Below, in pieces: positions 1 to 8,703 of a stretch of DNA of 64,000 bases. Under the pieces are notes generated by a model, which was not told where the DNA came from, ran no database searches, and saw only the letters and a list, made by a program, of their open reading frames with translations. The translations under genes were made by a program, and so were the position numbers. Each line of letters opens with the position of its first letter. The stretch's first letter is position 1. The stretch is from Sulfurisphaera tokodaii str. 7 (lineage in GTDB: Archaea; Thermoproteota; Thermoprotei_A; Sulfolobales; Sulfolobaceae). The stretch spans positions 868,001-932,000 of the forward strand of contig NC_003106.2 of assembly GCF_000011205.1 (NCBI RefSeq). Reading direction: 5' to 3'.

Positions 1-282
1 GTAAATAGCGTCTACCTTGTTGAAGAATCTACTCACAACCTTTTCTGCCTCTCCAAAAAATACGTTAAGCCTACTTCCCTTTTTCCTTAACTCATCATCA
101 AGTTCAAGTAAAGAGTTTATCATAAAAGAAACAGCAAACTCGGACTTGTAGGGATTATTAATTAATTGCCTAGGATCTGCTATAAAAACTGGGATTACCC
201 TATCACACTCACTTAAAGCATAATTAAGCCCCGTATTATCTTCAAGCCTTAAATCCCTGCGAAATATGAATATACAATCCAC
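1..282 (-). CDS. phr: DNA photolyase, N-terminal part (cut by window edge)
   Basis: Reading leftward from a GTG at 282 gives 94 codons that begin DCIFIFRRDLRLEDN and run off the left edge. FRRDLRLxDN is the start of the antenna-binding Rossmann domain of the cryptochrome/photolyase family, which repairs UV-induced cyclobutane pyrimidine dimers using FADH- and light. An in-frame TTG two codons upstream is an alternative start; an in-frame TAA precedes it. Only the N-terminal fifth is visible, so FAD-binding residues cannot be checked. It is not an intact gene here simply because the window ends. Confidence 0.85.
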   Translation of the reverse strand, partial: MDCIFIFRRDLRLEDNTGLNYALSECDRVIPVFIADPRQLINNPYKSEFAVSFMINSLLELDDELRKKGSRLNVFFGEAEKVVSRFFNKVDAIY

Positions 283-316
283 ATGCAATTAAAGAATAAA
301 AAATAAAAAAATCGTG

Positions 317-838
317 TTAGCTTTTTTCTCTCACACTTTTTAAAGCCTTTAACAGTCCTTTAGCAAAGTATGGCAGATCCCCTGGATGCCTTGAAGAAAT
401 TAAGTTTTCATCCTCAACTAGAGGGGCATCTACATATTCTCCTCCTGCAGCTACTATATCATCTTTAATTGAAGCAACAGAAGTAACTTTTCTACCTTTT
501 ATTACGCCAGCAGAAATCAACACTTGAGGACCGTGACAGATTGCTGCTACTGGCTTTTTATCTATGAAAAATCTCCTAGTTAGTTCTTTAACCTCTGGCA
601 AAGTTCTTATTCTCTCCGGCCCCCTTCCTCCTGGAATAACTAAAGCTAAATAATCTTCCACCTTCACGTCTTTAAATGCTATATCTGCAACAACTGAATA
701 ACCGTGTTTACCAACAATCTTTGCCCCAGCCTCTTTACCTGCAATAACTGGCTGATATCCTTCTTCAATTACTCTGTAGAATGGGTACAGAAGCTCAATA
801 TCTTCATATTCATCTCCAACTATGAAAAGAACTTTCAT
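317..838 (-). CDS. DJ-1/PfpI family protein (glyoxalase/deglycase or peptidase-like)
   Basis: A 173-residue single-domain protein of the class I glutamine amidotransferase-like fold. The nucleophile elbow AICHGP places the reactive cysteine at Cys101 with His102 next to it, and Glu12 in the DEYED segment is the conserved partner acid. Length and motifs fit the archaeal PfpI/PH1704 group of intracellular proteases, relatives of which have also been assigned deglycase or glyoxalase activity; the sequence does not decide between these. It is a short cytoplasmic protein without signal peptide, downstream of a broken transporter gene on the same strand. Confidence 0.85.
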   Translation of the reverse strand: MKVLFIVGDEYEDIELLYPFYRVIEEGYQPVIAGKEAGAKIVGKHGYSVVADIAFKDVKVEDYLALVIPGGRGPERIRTLPEVKELTRRFFIDKKPVAAICHGPQVLISAGVIKGRKVTSVASIKDDIVAAGGEYVDAPLVEDENLISSRHPGDLPYFAKGLLKALKSVREKS

Positions 839-919
839 AATAGTAGTTGTGTTTTTAAGTAGATAAAATTAATCATTCATTGGATTTATGATCTTTGCAA
901 GCAACGTGATTAGATAAAA

Positions 920-2133
920 TTAATCATTCATAGAAACATATTTCACTTTCTTTTTCGCTTGAGCTTCCGGTATATCCCAGAAGAACTTATAGTATAAGAA
1001 CAGGTTTACTATGTTCACAATGAAAGAGGATATAAAGGGAATTGATAACGCTAAAGATAATAAGAATCCGGATAAAGTTGTTGACACTGCTGAAGGTAAC
1101 AGTCTTGCTGTCTGATTAATACCGCTCGCTGTAGCTCTTCTCCTTTCACTTACTAAATTCATCATCAAAGCTTGTTGTGAAGGTAAGGCAAAAACTCTAA
1201 ATGTGGTAAATAAAACATAATCTATCTCCGCTAGCAGTGATATATGAAGGAATGGGAAAATTAAGACTAAAACTGATGAAATTCCTCTGGTTATAATGAT
1301 GAAGCTTACAAATCCTAATAATTCGGTAAAGTAAGGTGTTAAGAACATTACTGTAGCAGATACTATTCCACCAAAAAATACAACTAGACCAATTTCGGGT
1401 TGAGTTAATGAATAAAATTTCTCAAAAATCACCGGAATAAATGGTGTTATAAGACCTTGTGCTATTCCGTTAAATATTCAGTATATGTAAACTTCTTAAT
1501 CACGTTTAAATCCTTATTCTTTTCTTGTTTATTCTTTTCTTCATCTTTTTCTCTCCTTATAATAGGGGATACTCTTATTGGGACAGATACGATAAATGAG
1601 ATTAATGATAAGACTAAACCTAAAACGAAAAGTTCGTCATAGTTTTTGATATAACTTAACAATGCTCCACCAGCTCCAGCATAGGTTGAAGCTAAAGTAA
1701 AGATAGAATATATTTTAGTCCTATTTTCTTGACTGACTTTTTCTGCTAAAATAGCGGTCTGAATGGGGGCAACTGTAGCACCAACTCCTCCTCCGACTAA
1801 ACCTCCAGCAATACCGAAACCACCTAGTGCAGAAGCTAAAGCTAAAAAGTAAAAGTTGTTAGTCAACAATAATATGATTATGCTAATTGGAAGGAAGGAC
1901 AAGGTGATTAATAACGCTATTTTTCTACCTCGAATATCAGCGAAAATAGAGAAGATAAACGCTATTAAGGGAGAAGCGAATGCACCTACACCAAATAATA
2001 CTCCTATCTGAAGTAATGATAAGCCTATATGAAGAAAATATAGACCTATAACTACTGCAAGGAACCCTGCTGTTATGCTTCTCGTTATCCTAGATATTAA
2101 AAGAAGTATTATGTCTATTTTGTTCCTATCCAC
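920..2133 (-). pseudogene. MFS transporter split by a frameshift
   Basis: Two leftward reading frames together make one 12-helix major facilitator protein. The first (2133-1462, 223 residues) holds the first six helices, including the DIRGRK loop typical of the MFS motif A, and ends in a charged central loop. The second continues at once in the -1 frame with IFNGIAQGLITPFIP and runs to 920 with the remaining helices. The frame change lies at about 1475-1482: the first frame ends in TAG, and the second is closed upstream by a TGA immediately before ATATTTAAC. A single extra base would restore the gene. Substrate unknown. Alternatives are a true pseudogene, a sequencing error, or -1 frameshifting. 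Confidence 0.75.
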
Positions 2134-2211
2134 AATTTAACCTTAGATCTTGGGATAAAAAATTTTTCAGTACCAAACTGTAATAAAAATTATTTTGCAA
2201 AAATTATTTGT

Positions 2212-3654
2212 ATGCGGAAACACTTAAAAGGTAAAGCTCATAAGAAATTACACATGATAATCAGTATCACTGCGGAGTTAGGAATTGACTTTGGTGAGAA
2301 CTTTGCAGGTGGTTTAGGCGTTCTCGAAGGAGATAAGTTTTATGCCTCAGCAAGATTAGGAATTGATTACACTGTCTTTACATTATTTTATAGAAAAGGA
2401 TATACTGGAAATGAGGAGAAACAGAAAGAATTGCTTAAAAATCTTGTTAAAGAATGGGAGACTGAAATAGAACTTAAAAAGGGTAAAATAAAGATCGAAT
2501 ACTTAACGTATAAACTTAATACTGCAAAAGCTATATTTATTAACATTTTATCACCAGATTGGGCTAAAAGACTTAACGAGAAACTTTACATTGAGAATTC
2601 TGAAGAAGATAGATTTTACAAATATTTAGTCCTTGCTAAAGCAACTGAGAAATACATTAGTGAGAAGATAGGTTGGGATAAGATAAAATATGTTGACTTG
2701 CAAGAAGCCTATCCGTCTTTCTTACCATTATTAAAATATTTTCCTAGATACAGAATAATAATACACACACCAGCACCGTGGGGTCATCCCACATTTCCTG
2801 CAAGATATTTCAAAGAAGAATTTGGCTTTGAATTTCCCTTTGATCCAGTTGTTATGACTGAAATAGGATTATCTTCAGCCGTGCAAGGAATAGTAGTCTC
2901 AAAAAAGATGCTTCATCACGTAAGCAAAACATTTCCACATCATATGCATAAAATAAAGGCTATAACGAATGCTGTTGAAATACCCAGATGGAGACATCCA
3001 TTATTAAATAACGTCAAAGATCTTGATGATTTTATCAAGAAGAAAAAAGAAGTGAAAAAAGAGAGTTTAAAGAAACTAGGAAAGGAGAGTGATAAACCCA
3101 CAATAGGCTGGGTAAGGAGAATAACTCAATATAAAAGACCAGAATTCATATTAAGATTAATTGACGAATTAAGGGATGATGTCGTTTTTATAATTGGTGG
3201 AAAGGCTCATCCATATGAGTATTATGGTGTAGAATTAGAGAAAAAGTTTAAGGAATATGCTCAAAAAAGAAATAATGTAATTTACGTTCAGGGGGTGGAT
3301 ATACAGCAAATGAAATTAGCAATATGGTCTAGTGACATATGGACCTTTACACCTTATTCTGGATGGGAGGCTAGTGGAACAAGTTTTATGAAGGCTGGAG
3401 TGAATGGAGTTCCTTCTGTAGCATCAAGAGACGGTGCCGTACCAGAGATTATTAAGGATGGATATAATGGTTGGCTTTATGGAGAAGATAGATACGAGCT
3501 TCTACCAGTAGACACATATGATAGGGAATATGAGGAATTCGCAAGAAAGGTGAAGGAGGCTTTAAACAAGTATTATGAAGTTGGCTATAATGCTTATCAT
3601 ACTTTTTCCGATTTTTGTTCTATGGATAGACTTATGAAAGAATACGCTTTATAA
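2212..3654 (+). CDS. glgP: Alpha-glucan phosphorylase-like glycosyltransferase (GT35-like, short form)
   Basis: A 480-residue GT-B protein. The N-terminus has AGGLGVLEGDKFYASARLGI, the GGLGVLAGD signature of bacterial and archaeal glycogen/maltodextrin phosphorylases. The C-terminal half has WVRRITQYKRPE, GGKAHP and EASGTSFMKAGVNG, the last being the region of the pyridoxal-phosphate lysine in that family. It would release glucose-1-phosphate from glycogen or maltodextrin in the cytoplasm. Family homology starts at MIISITAE, so the Met codon at 2254 may be the true start and the basic leader MRKHLKGKAHKK an over-extension. A glycogen-synthase-type GT4/5 activity is the alternative. The 3' end overlaps the convergent thermopsin-like gene by 23 bp. 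Confidence 0.7.
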   Translation: MRKHLKGKAHKKLHMIISITAELGIDFGENFAGGLGVLEGDKFYASARLGIDYTVFTLFYRKGYTGNEEKQKELLKNLVKEWETEIELKKGKIKIEYLTYKLNTAKAIFINILSPDWAKRLNEKLYIENSEEDRFYKYLVLAKATEKYISEKIGWDKIKYVDLQEAYPSFLPLLKYFPRYRIIIHTPAPWGHPTFPARYFKEEFGFEFPFDPVVMTEIGLSSAVQGIVVSKKMLHHVSKTFPHHMHKIKAITNAVEIPRWRHPLLNNVKDLDDFIKKKKEVKKESLKKLGKESDKPTIGWVRRITQYKRPEFILRLIDELRDDVVFIIGGKAHPYEYYGVELEKKFKEYAQKRNNVIYVQGVDIQQMKLAIWSSDIWTFTPYSGWEASGTSFMKAGVNGVPSVASRDGAVPEIIKDGYNGWLYGEDRYELLPVDTYDREYEEFARKVKEALNKYYEVGYNAYHTFSDFCSMDRLMKEYAL

Positions 3655-5428
3655 GCCATACTAAAGCTATGACTAAAACTAATATAATGCAAAGATTTAC
3701 ATAATTTATACCTATTATTTCTTTCTCCACTATAGGAGAAGTAACTTCAACTGTTGCTCCGTTAGTTACATTATAAGTACCTATCCATTTTACTGTTAAA
3801 ATAAGAAATGTAGGGGAATACAAGGTTATATTACTCCCTTGATTTACCCAATAAGTCGAGTTATCTACCATTACCTTAAATTGCTTTATATATTTCGGAG
3901 TATAGTTAATTAAAGGTTGCTGAACATACACTGTATTGGTTGTGAGAATATATCTTTCATTATTGTTAAAGTAAATTTCTTTTGGCAACGTTATTTTACT
4001 ACCATTACTATACCAGCCTCTTAATATACTACCATTAGGTAGAATAATAGATACGTAAAAATAATAGGTGTAATTTACATAAATCTCAACTACTTTAGGC
4101 AGAGTACTATAGCTAATTATATAACCATTTTCAACTTTTACGCCGTTAACATAGATGGAATTTAGTCTAGCTACTTCGTATTTAGAACTTATGTTTTCTG
4201 GGAAATATATTTTATAACTAGAATTAACGTAAAAGGAGTAATTGTAAGGGAGAACACGGATGTAAAGCAAATATGGATTTGAGGGATTAAAATGAGTTGT
4301 AAGAAGGGATAAGGTCTCATTACCTACGTAAACATTAGCGTAGCCATGAATTAATGAAACATGAAGATTTGTTACACCCTCACCAGTATTTACACCATAT
4401 GTGTAAATTGACCTAAAAGGAGTCCAGCCATAAGTTGAATTATAATAAAGTGCCAAGGTGGCATTTAATGAAATAAAGGTAGTAATTTCACCGTCTTCAT
4501 ACCCTCCAAAAACGAATTCAGTATCATAAGCATGATAATTCCCGGTTAAATTGAAAGGGTCTACAAGTATGTAACCTTTAAATGGAAAGTAAGCAGTAGT
4601 AAAGAACCTTACCATAGGCTCTATTATTGACCCATTTTGAATAATAATATATCCAAAGGAAATTTTTACCCCGTTACTTACATTGCTTACATTTATTATA
4701 AGATAGCCAGCAAAGGGAAGTCTATACGTAGAATAAGAAGTAGAGTTAAAGTAAAAGAAAGAACTATTTAAACTTGCTAAGGGAGAAGTTAAGTTCCATA
4801 TGTTTGTAACAAACTGTAGAATGTTTTTATTCGTAATAAAGCTAATTACATTTTGCAAAAATAAACTCTGATTACCTCCACGTAATACAGCATTTAATTG
4901 CAGAGACGCACCATAATGCATATAGAACGTGGAGTTATACGCATAGATTGATGATATATTAAAATAGCCTAATATCGCATTTGTAGTTATAACACATGAA
5001 GATTTGTTACTTACACCATAAGCAGCTATACCTATAGCTGAATCGTTTTTTGGCTGTGTTATCAACGCATAAACATTGTAGGGTATAGTATACAACTTAT
5101 AGTTCTGAGGGGAAGGATAAGAGTTCTTATAACCATCTATGACTACAATGTAATTTCCTTGAGGCAAATAGAAAGAATAATTTCCCTTACTTATATTCGT
5201 TACTACTATTGCACTTGTAGTTAAGTTTTTGATCCAGTACATAAACTGTGTTGGAGTAAAGATCAAAAGTGGAAAAGTTTGATTAGAGTAGGAGACTACG
5301 ACTATTTTATACCCTTCTGATAAACTAACGTTAAAATAAATATATTGAGAAGAAGGATGGGGAATTGAAGCTAATGAGATTGGAATAAAAAGAGGAAGGA
5401 TTAATATCAGAAATACTAAATATCTCAC
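3632..5428 (-). CDS. Thermopsin-family (A5) protein, secreted and C-terminally membrane-anchored
   Basis: 598 residues with an N-terminal signal peptide (MRYLVFLILILPLFIPISLAS) and a C-terminal hydrophobic segment ending in VWLIKRIL, which would anchor it outside the membrane. The middle carries thermopsin hallmarks: GIAAYGVSN, the tyrosine/asparagine-rich YNSTFYMHYGASLQLNAVL segment and EFVFGGYEDGE. Thermopsins are acid proteases of Sulfolobales that work outside the cell at pH about 2. There are dozens of N-x-S/T sequons, as expected for a heavily N-glycosylated surface protein. Unlike secreted thermopsin it has the C-terminal anchor. Proteolytic activity is inferred from family only. Confidence 0.75.
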   Translation of the reverse strand: MRYLVFLILILPLFIPISLASIPHPSSQYIYFNVSLSEGYKIVVVSYSNQTFPLLIFTPTQFMYWIKNLTTSAIVVTNISKGNYSFYLPQGNYIVVIDGYKNSYPSPQNYKLYTIPYNVYALITQPKNDSAIGIAAYGVSNKSSCVITTNAILGYFNISSIYAYNSTFYMHYGASLQLNAVLRGGNQSLFLQNVISFITNKNILQFVTNIWNLTSPLASLNSSFFYFNSTSYSTYRLPFAGYLIINVSNVSNGVKISFGYIIIQNGSIIEPMVRFFTTAYFPFKGYILVDPFNLTGNYHAYDTEFVFGGYEDGEITTFISLNATLALYYNSTYGWTPFRSIYTYGVNTGEGVTNLHVSLIHGYANVYVGNETLSLLTTHFNPSNPYLLYIRVLPYNYSFYVNSSYKIYFPENISSKYEVARLNSIYVNGVKVENGYIISYSTLPKVVEIYVNYTYYFYVSIILPNGSILRGWYSNGSKITLPKEIYFNNNERYILTTNTVYVQQPLINYTPKYIKQFKVMVDNSTYWVNQGSNITLYSPTFLILTVKWIGTYNVTNGATVEVTSPIVEKEIIGINYVNLCIILVLVIALVWLIKRILS

Positions 5429-5808
5429 ATAATGTTGTATTTAATTCCGGTATTAATATTTTTTACAAAATCAAGGAGTGTAAGAATGATATGATAGTTT
5501 AGCTAATTTTTTCTATTTTAATTATTATTTACAAAAGCCCTAGCCTTATATTTATTTTTCATTATTGATTTTCTTTATGAATAACTAGACTATTCGGATT
5601 CAAATAGTCATTTTTGTTTTTCATTAGCCGTCATATATATTTTAAAGATTTTTATCTCATCTTATCATTTATCAATTTATTATTCGGATTAAGATGAAAC
5701 TAAATTCGTATTATCAGCCCTAAACCATCTGTGTTCTTCTTCATATAACTAATTATTTTTCTTTTATCCACTAAAAACTCTTTTTATGTACTAGTCTTAT
5801 ATACTACC
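5429..5808. other. Intergenic region, 380 bp, with a hairpin and a spaced repeat
   Basis: No convincing gene. It holds a perfect 7-bp inverted repeat (GACTATT at 5588-5594, AATAGTC at 5603-5609, 8-nt loop) and a 10-bp direct repeat TATTCGGATT at 5591-5600 and 5681-5690. A T-rich TATA-like element (TTTTTATG, around 5779-5786) lies about 27 bp before the ATG of the next gene, consistent with leaderless transcription. Confidence 0.5.
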
Positions 5809-6183
5809 ATGGCTGATCACCTAAAAAGAAATGCATTGGACTTTTTCGCTGGAGCAGAGTACGATATTAGAAACGGAAAGCATAACTCAGCAATGTCTCA
5901 TGTAGAACAATCACTCCAATTGGCACTTAAGTATGTTTTATTTCAACTTAAAGGGAGTTTTGAGAAAACTCACGATATTATTAGCTTACTCGATGAAGTT
6001 ATAGACTTAACGAGAAATGAGAAGTTGAAGAAAATACGCAATGAAGAGGCGAGTACGTTAGAGGTAATTAGAGAGTCATACATAAAATCTCGTTACTTTC
6101 ATTTTTATGTAGACCGATTAGTAGTTGAAAGAGCGTTTAATACAACCAAAGTGATCTTAAATGAGCTTGGACTGGTGAAGTAG
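5809..6183 (+). CDS. HEPN domain protein (toxin-type partner of MNT)
   Basis: 124 residues, all alpha-helical, with the HEPN layout: helix 1 LDFFAGAEYDIRNGKHNSAMSHVEQSLQLALKYVL, the THDIISLLDEV turn, and a last helix with SRYFHFYVDRLVVERA. HEPN proteins paired with minimal nucleotidyltransferases form toxin-antitoxin systems in which the HEPN part is an RNase. I do not see a clean R-x4-6-H catalytic motif: the RYFHFY segment sits where it should be. The MNT partner follows directly but is frameshifted. Transcription is probably leaderless from a TATA-like box about 27 bp upstream. Confidence 0.75.
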   Translation: MADHLKRNALDFFAGAEYDIRNGKHNSAMSHVEQSLQLALKYVLFQLKGSFEKTHDIISLLDEVIDLTRNEKLKKIRNEEASTLEVIRESYIKSRYFHFYVDRLVVERAFNTTKVILNELGLVK

Positions 6184-6491
6184 AAGAAAGGAGATATTAA
6201 CTCATGCTAGAGAATATGTTAAAGAAATAAAGAGAATATGTGTTGAAGAAATAGATAAGAATTGTAGAGTTATTCTTTTTGGGTCTGTGGCAAGAGGTAA
6301 TTACAGAGTAGATAGTGATATCGATGTTCTAATAATTACTGAACTTGCTGATGATGTATGGAAGAGGGCTGAAATAGCTGTGAAAATCCATAATAGATTG
6401 GTTTAGTGATCCTTTAGAGCTTCACATAGTTACTCCAAGAGTTTATGATGAGTGGTATAAGAGGTTTATAGACGTTTATGAGGAGTTTTAA
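6184..6491 (+). pseudogene. MNT nucleotidyltransferase, frameshifted partner of the HEPN gene
   Basis: Directly after the HEPN stop, the frame starting at 6179 reads KEILTHAREYVKEIKRICVEE then GSVARGNYRVDSDIDVLIIT, the GSxxRG...SDxD signature of minimal nucleotidyltransferases, and stops at TAG 6404-6406. The family's C-terminus (DWFSDPLELHIVTPRVYDEWYKRF) continues in the +1 frame from 6396 to TAA at 6489-6491. No ATG, GTG or TTG lies before the conserved region in the first frame, so both the start and the middle are damaged. MNT antitoxins neutralise HEPN toxins by adding AMP groups; this one looks inactivated, unless the shift is a sequencing error. Confidence 0.75.
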
Positions 6492-6504
6492 CGTCGAGAC
6501 GATA

Positions 6505-7068
6505 TTATACCTCATTTAACCTATCTAAAATATCTTTAGCTTCTTTATCTTTCCCTAGACTTACTAACATTCTAATCATTTTTCTTATTAAGATTTTTAA
6601 GTCCTCTATTGCGTCCTTCCTATCTGCATAATCGCTAGTCCCCCTGTATATTCCGTTATATGCATATCTATGAAGCTTTAGTGCTAGAGAATTTGTTCCT
6701 ATAACATCTGCGTAACCTAATTCCTCTAATCTCCTAGCTATTCCATTAAGCCCAGTAGTGGGAGCTAAAAACCCGGCTTTATAATACCACTCCCTCTCCT
6801 TTTCATCCTTGGGCATTTTATCTAAATTCATCGAAACTAAAACGCTAACTATTGCTTTCCACGCCATAAATGCCTTTTGAGACGCATTCCTACTGTACCC
6901 CCTTTTGAGTAACTCTATTGCCAGATTAAGTTCAACAATTGCCTCTTCAAGCTTAAAATTAATATAACTCTGAAGATTCTTAACCTGAGGTACTGTACCC
7001 TCTCCCATAAAGTATGTTATCCTTTTATTCATATTTAAGCTGATTCTTTCTTTTGGAATATTCCTCAA
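6505..7068 (-). CDS. PaREP1/HEPN-like helical protein
   Basis: 187 residues, predicted all-helical, with a helix pair EEAIVELNLAIELLKRGYSRNASQKAFMAWKAIVSVLVSM that matches the pattern of the archaeal PaREP1 family (a HEPN-superfamily relative abundant in hyperthermophilic crenarchaea). The function of this family is unknown; proximity to HEPN, MNT and VapBC genes suggests a toxin-antitoxin or defence connection. The family-like part starts around residue 30, and internal Met codons at residues 13 and 20 are possible starts. It ends 13 bp from the MNT remnant, convergently. Confidence 0.55.
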   Translation of the reverse strand: MRNIPKERISLNMNKRITYFMGEGTVPQVKNLQSYINFKLEEAIVELNLAIELLKRGYSRNASQKAFMAWKAIVSVLVSMNLDKMPKDEKEREWYYKAGFLAPTTGLNGIARRLEELGYADVIGTNSLALKLHRYAYNGIYRGTSDYADRKDAIEDLKILIRKMIRMLVSLGKDKEAKDILDRLNEV

Positions 7069-7247
7069 TCTCGCAAAATTTATTTAGAGTCCTTTTACCT
7101 CTTTAAAAATTTAATTTTATGCTATACATAAGCTTAAAGTTTTAGCTTATTTATTATATATTTTTTCTTTAAATCTTTAAGGAAATCAACTGTATTCAGT
7201 TAATGTATGTTTAGCTTATTACTTTTTCGATTATTGAGATCCTACGT

Positions 7248-7293
7248 GAAGGAGTATTAGCCTAATATTTTAAGATATGCTAATACTACCTTC
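7248..7293. repeat. Inverted repeat upstream of vapBC
   Basis: Arms GAAGGAGTATTAGC (7248-7261) and GCTAATACTACCTTC (7279-7293) are complementary over 13 bp with one bulge, separated by 17 nt. It ends about 15 bp before an AATAAATA element that could be the TATA box of vapB (start 7336), so it may be an operator for VapB autoregulation. This role is inference from position. Confidence 0.5.
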
Positions 7294-7335
7294 ATTCTAC
7301 TTAAAACTAATAATAAATAGCAGAGAAAATAGCAT

Positions 7336-7542
7336 GTGAGGTTACCTAAAGAGCTTAAGGAGAAGATGGAAAAATACGAGGTTGATTGGGATCAGTTAAT
7401 CAAAGATTTCATAGAAAAGAAGGTTGAAGAATTAGAAAGAGAAAATCATGCTAAAAAAGCAAAAGAGTTACTAAGTTCCATAGACCTTTCAACTAACGGT
7501 TTTGCTATAAAAGAGGTGAGGAGACATAGAGAAGGTAATTGA
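7336..7542 (+). CDS. vapB: VapB-type antitoxin
   Basis: 68 residues starting at GTG: RLPKELKEKMEKYEVDWDQLIKDFIEKKVEELERE, the ribbon-helix-helix DNA-binding head of Sulfolobales VapB antitoxins, followed by a charged tail (AKKAKELLSSIDLSTNGFAIKEVRRHREGN) that would wrap the toxin. It directly precedes and overlaps the VapC frame, the standard order of a vapBC operon. It probably represses its own promoter, perhaps at the inverted repeat at 7248-7293. A Met codon at the start is absent; GTG is the only start that keeps the RHH head. Confidence 0.8.
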   Translation: MRLPKELKEKMEKYEVDWDQLIKDFIEKKVEELERENHAKKAKELLSSIDLSTNGFAIKEVRRHREGN

Positions 7543-7945
7543 TACAAGTGTAATATCTGTAGTTGTAATGAAAGGTGAAAATTGGGATAGAATAATTGAA
7601 TATATTCCTAACGGAATCACTCTAGATATTTCTTACTATGAGGTTCTAAATGTGATATCATCAGCAAAAAAGAAGAAAATAGTAGATAAAGAGAAAAGTA
7701 AGGTATTATATGACGCGGTAAACGAACTTATGAAATCTATGAAAGTTTACAGTGCATATAACTACTTAAAGGAAGGTTTTGAAATTTCTAACGAGTATAA
7801 CATATCGCTTTACGATGGATTATTTTTAGCCTTAGCTTTGTCTCATAATGCAGAGTTATTAACGTTTTCAAGGAATCAAATAAAAGTTGCAACTAAACTA
7901 GGAATAACGTATAACAAGGATCTATTAATGAATCATGAGTACTAA
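7526..7945 (+). CDS. vapC: VapC-type PIN domain toxin, apparent ATA start
   Basis: The PIN domain begins EKVIDTSVISVVV, where Asp6 (in VIDTS) is the first metal-binding acid; Glu39 (YYEVLNV) and the Asp in LYDGLFLALAL are the next ones. The protein would cleave RNA. The first ATG in frame (7568) falls after Asp6 and would remove the active site. The only codon in the expected place is ATA at 7526, preceded by GGTGAGGAG, a good Shine-Dalgarno match to the archaeal 16S 3' end, and overlapping vapB by 17 bp. Either an ATA start is used or an ATG-to-ATA mutation has silenced the toxin. The last motif is LLTFS, not the usual LLTxD. Confidence 0.75.
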   Translation: MEKVIDTSVISVVVMKGENWDRIIEYIPNGITLDISYYEVLNVISSAKKKKIVDKEKSKVLYDAVNELMKSMKVYSAYNYLKEGFEISNEYNISLYDGLFLALALSHNAELLTFSRNQIKVATKLGITYNKDLLMNHEY

Positions 7946-8036
7946 TAATTTTCTATTTTTAAAAGGAATTAATTAAATTTCTTTCCTCATCTTTTTTAAC
8001 TTTCACCTAGGAAAGTAAATGTAGACAAGATTAGTA

Positions 8037-8681
8037 ATGAATATATATTACGAATACAATAATATGAATATGCAAATTAATAAAAGTTTGCTAAAAAGAG
8101 ACGTTGAAAACCTTGAAATTAGAAAGCTGATAGAAGAGAGGAAGATTGATAATATTGACGGAGATTGGATTAGAATTACCGATTATTTTTCTTTTGATAA
8201 GGAAATAATATACACCCTCGTTAATAAGTATAAAAGGAATTATGGTTCTTTGGCTCCCACTATATCTTTGGCTTTGCTTTTATATGGTGTTGGTTTAGAA
8301 AAAAGAGAAACATATATGAAGGAAGAAAAGGATTGGGAATATGTAAAAAGGATGATTGGTAGATTTCCATTTGACGAGTATTATGATTATGAGAATAGAG
8401 TGTATGAAATTAACGTAAAGACATTGAAGCTATTAAACCAAACACATTATCTAAGACTTAGAAGAAATGATTTTACACATTTACAAGCATGGGTTTTGGC
8501 AGTTTATCTAGCTAAACTAGAAGAAAATGGCTGTTCTTTTCATCCAGTTAGAGAGAATGGAATTCTCGTAGGATTGAGTGTCAGCGGAAATAAAGAAAAT
8601 ATCCGTAAAGTTGAAGAAGAAATAAAAAAGGATTATGGGGTTTTATTTGATTTAAACGCTGGTTGGTTCCTCTACATTTAA
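8037..8681 (+). CDS. Hypothetical protein, 214 residues
   Basis: I do not recognise this family. The protein is soluble, mixed helix/strand and charged, with no signal peptide or membrane segment. A basic segment YLRLRRNDFTHLQAWVLAVYLAKLEENGCSFHP is followed by a strand-rich C-terminus (VSGNKENIRKVEEEIKKDYGVLF) that resembles a small alpha/beta unit. It lies alone between vapBC and the kinase gene. The start ATG at 8037 is one of several nearby Met codons (residues 1, 10, 12), so the N-terminus is uncertain. Confidence 0.6.
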   Translation: MNIYYEYNNMNMQINKSLLKRDVENLEIRKLIEERKIDNIDGDWIRITDYFSFDKEIIYTLVNKYKRNYGSLAPTISLALLLYGVGLEKRETYMKEEKDWEYVKRMIGRFPFDEYYDYENRVYEINVKTLKLLNQTHYLRLRRNDFTHLQAWVLAVYLAKLEENGCSFHPVRENGILVGLSVSGNKENIRKVEEEIKKDYGVLFDLNAGWFLYI

Positions 8682-8703
8682 ATATTATTAATACAATTTA
8701 CAC

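Noticed and set aside
1457-1642. Rightward 61-codon frame over the MFS junction
   Set aside because: Shadow of the broken MFS gene on the opposite strand.
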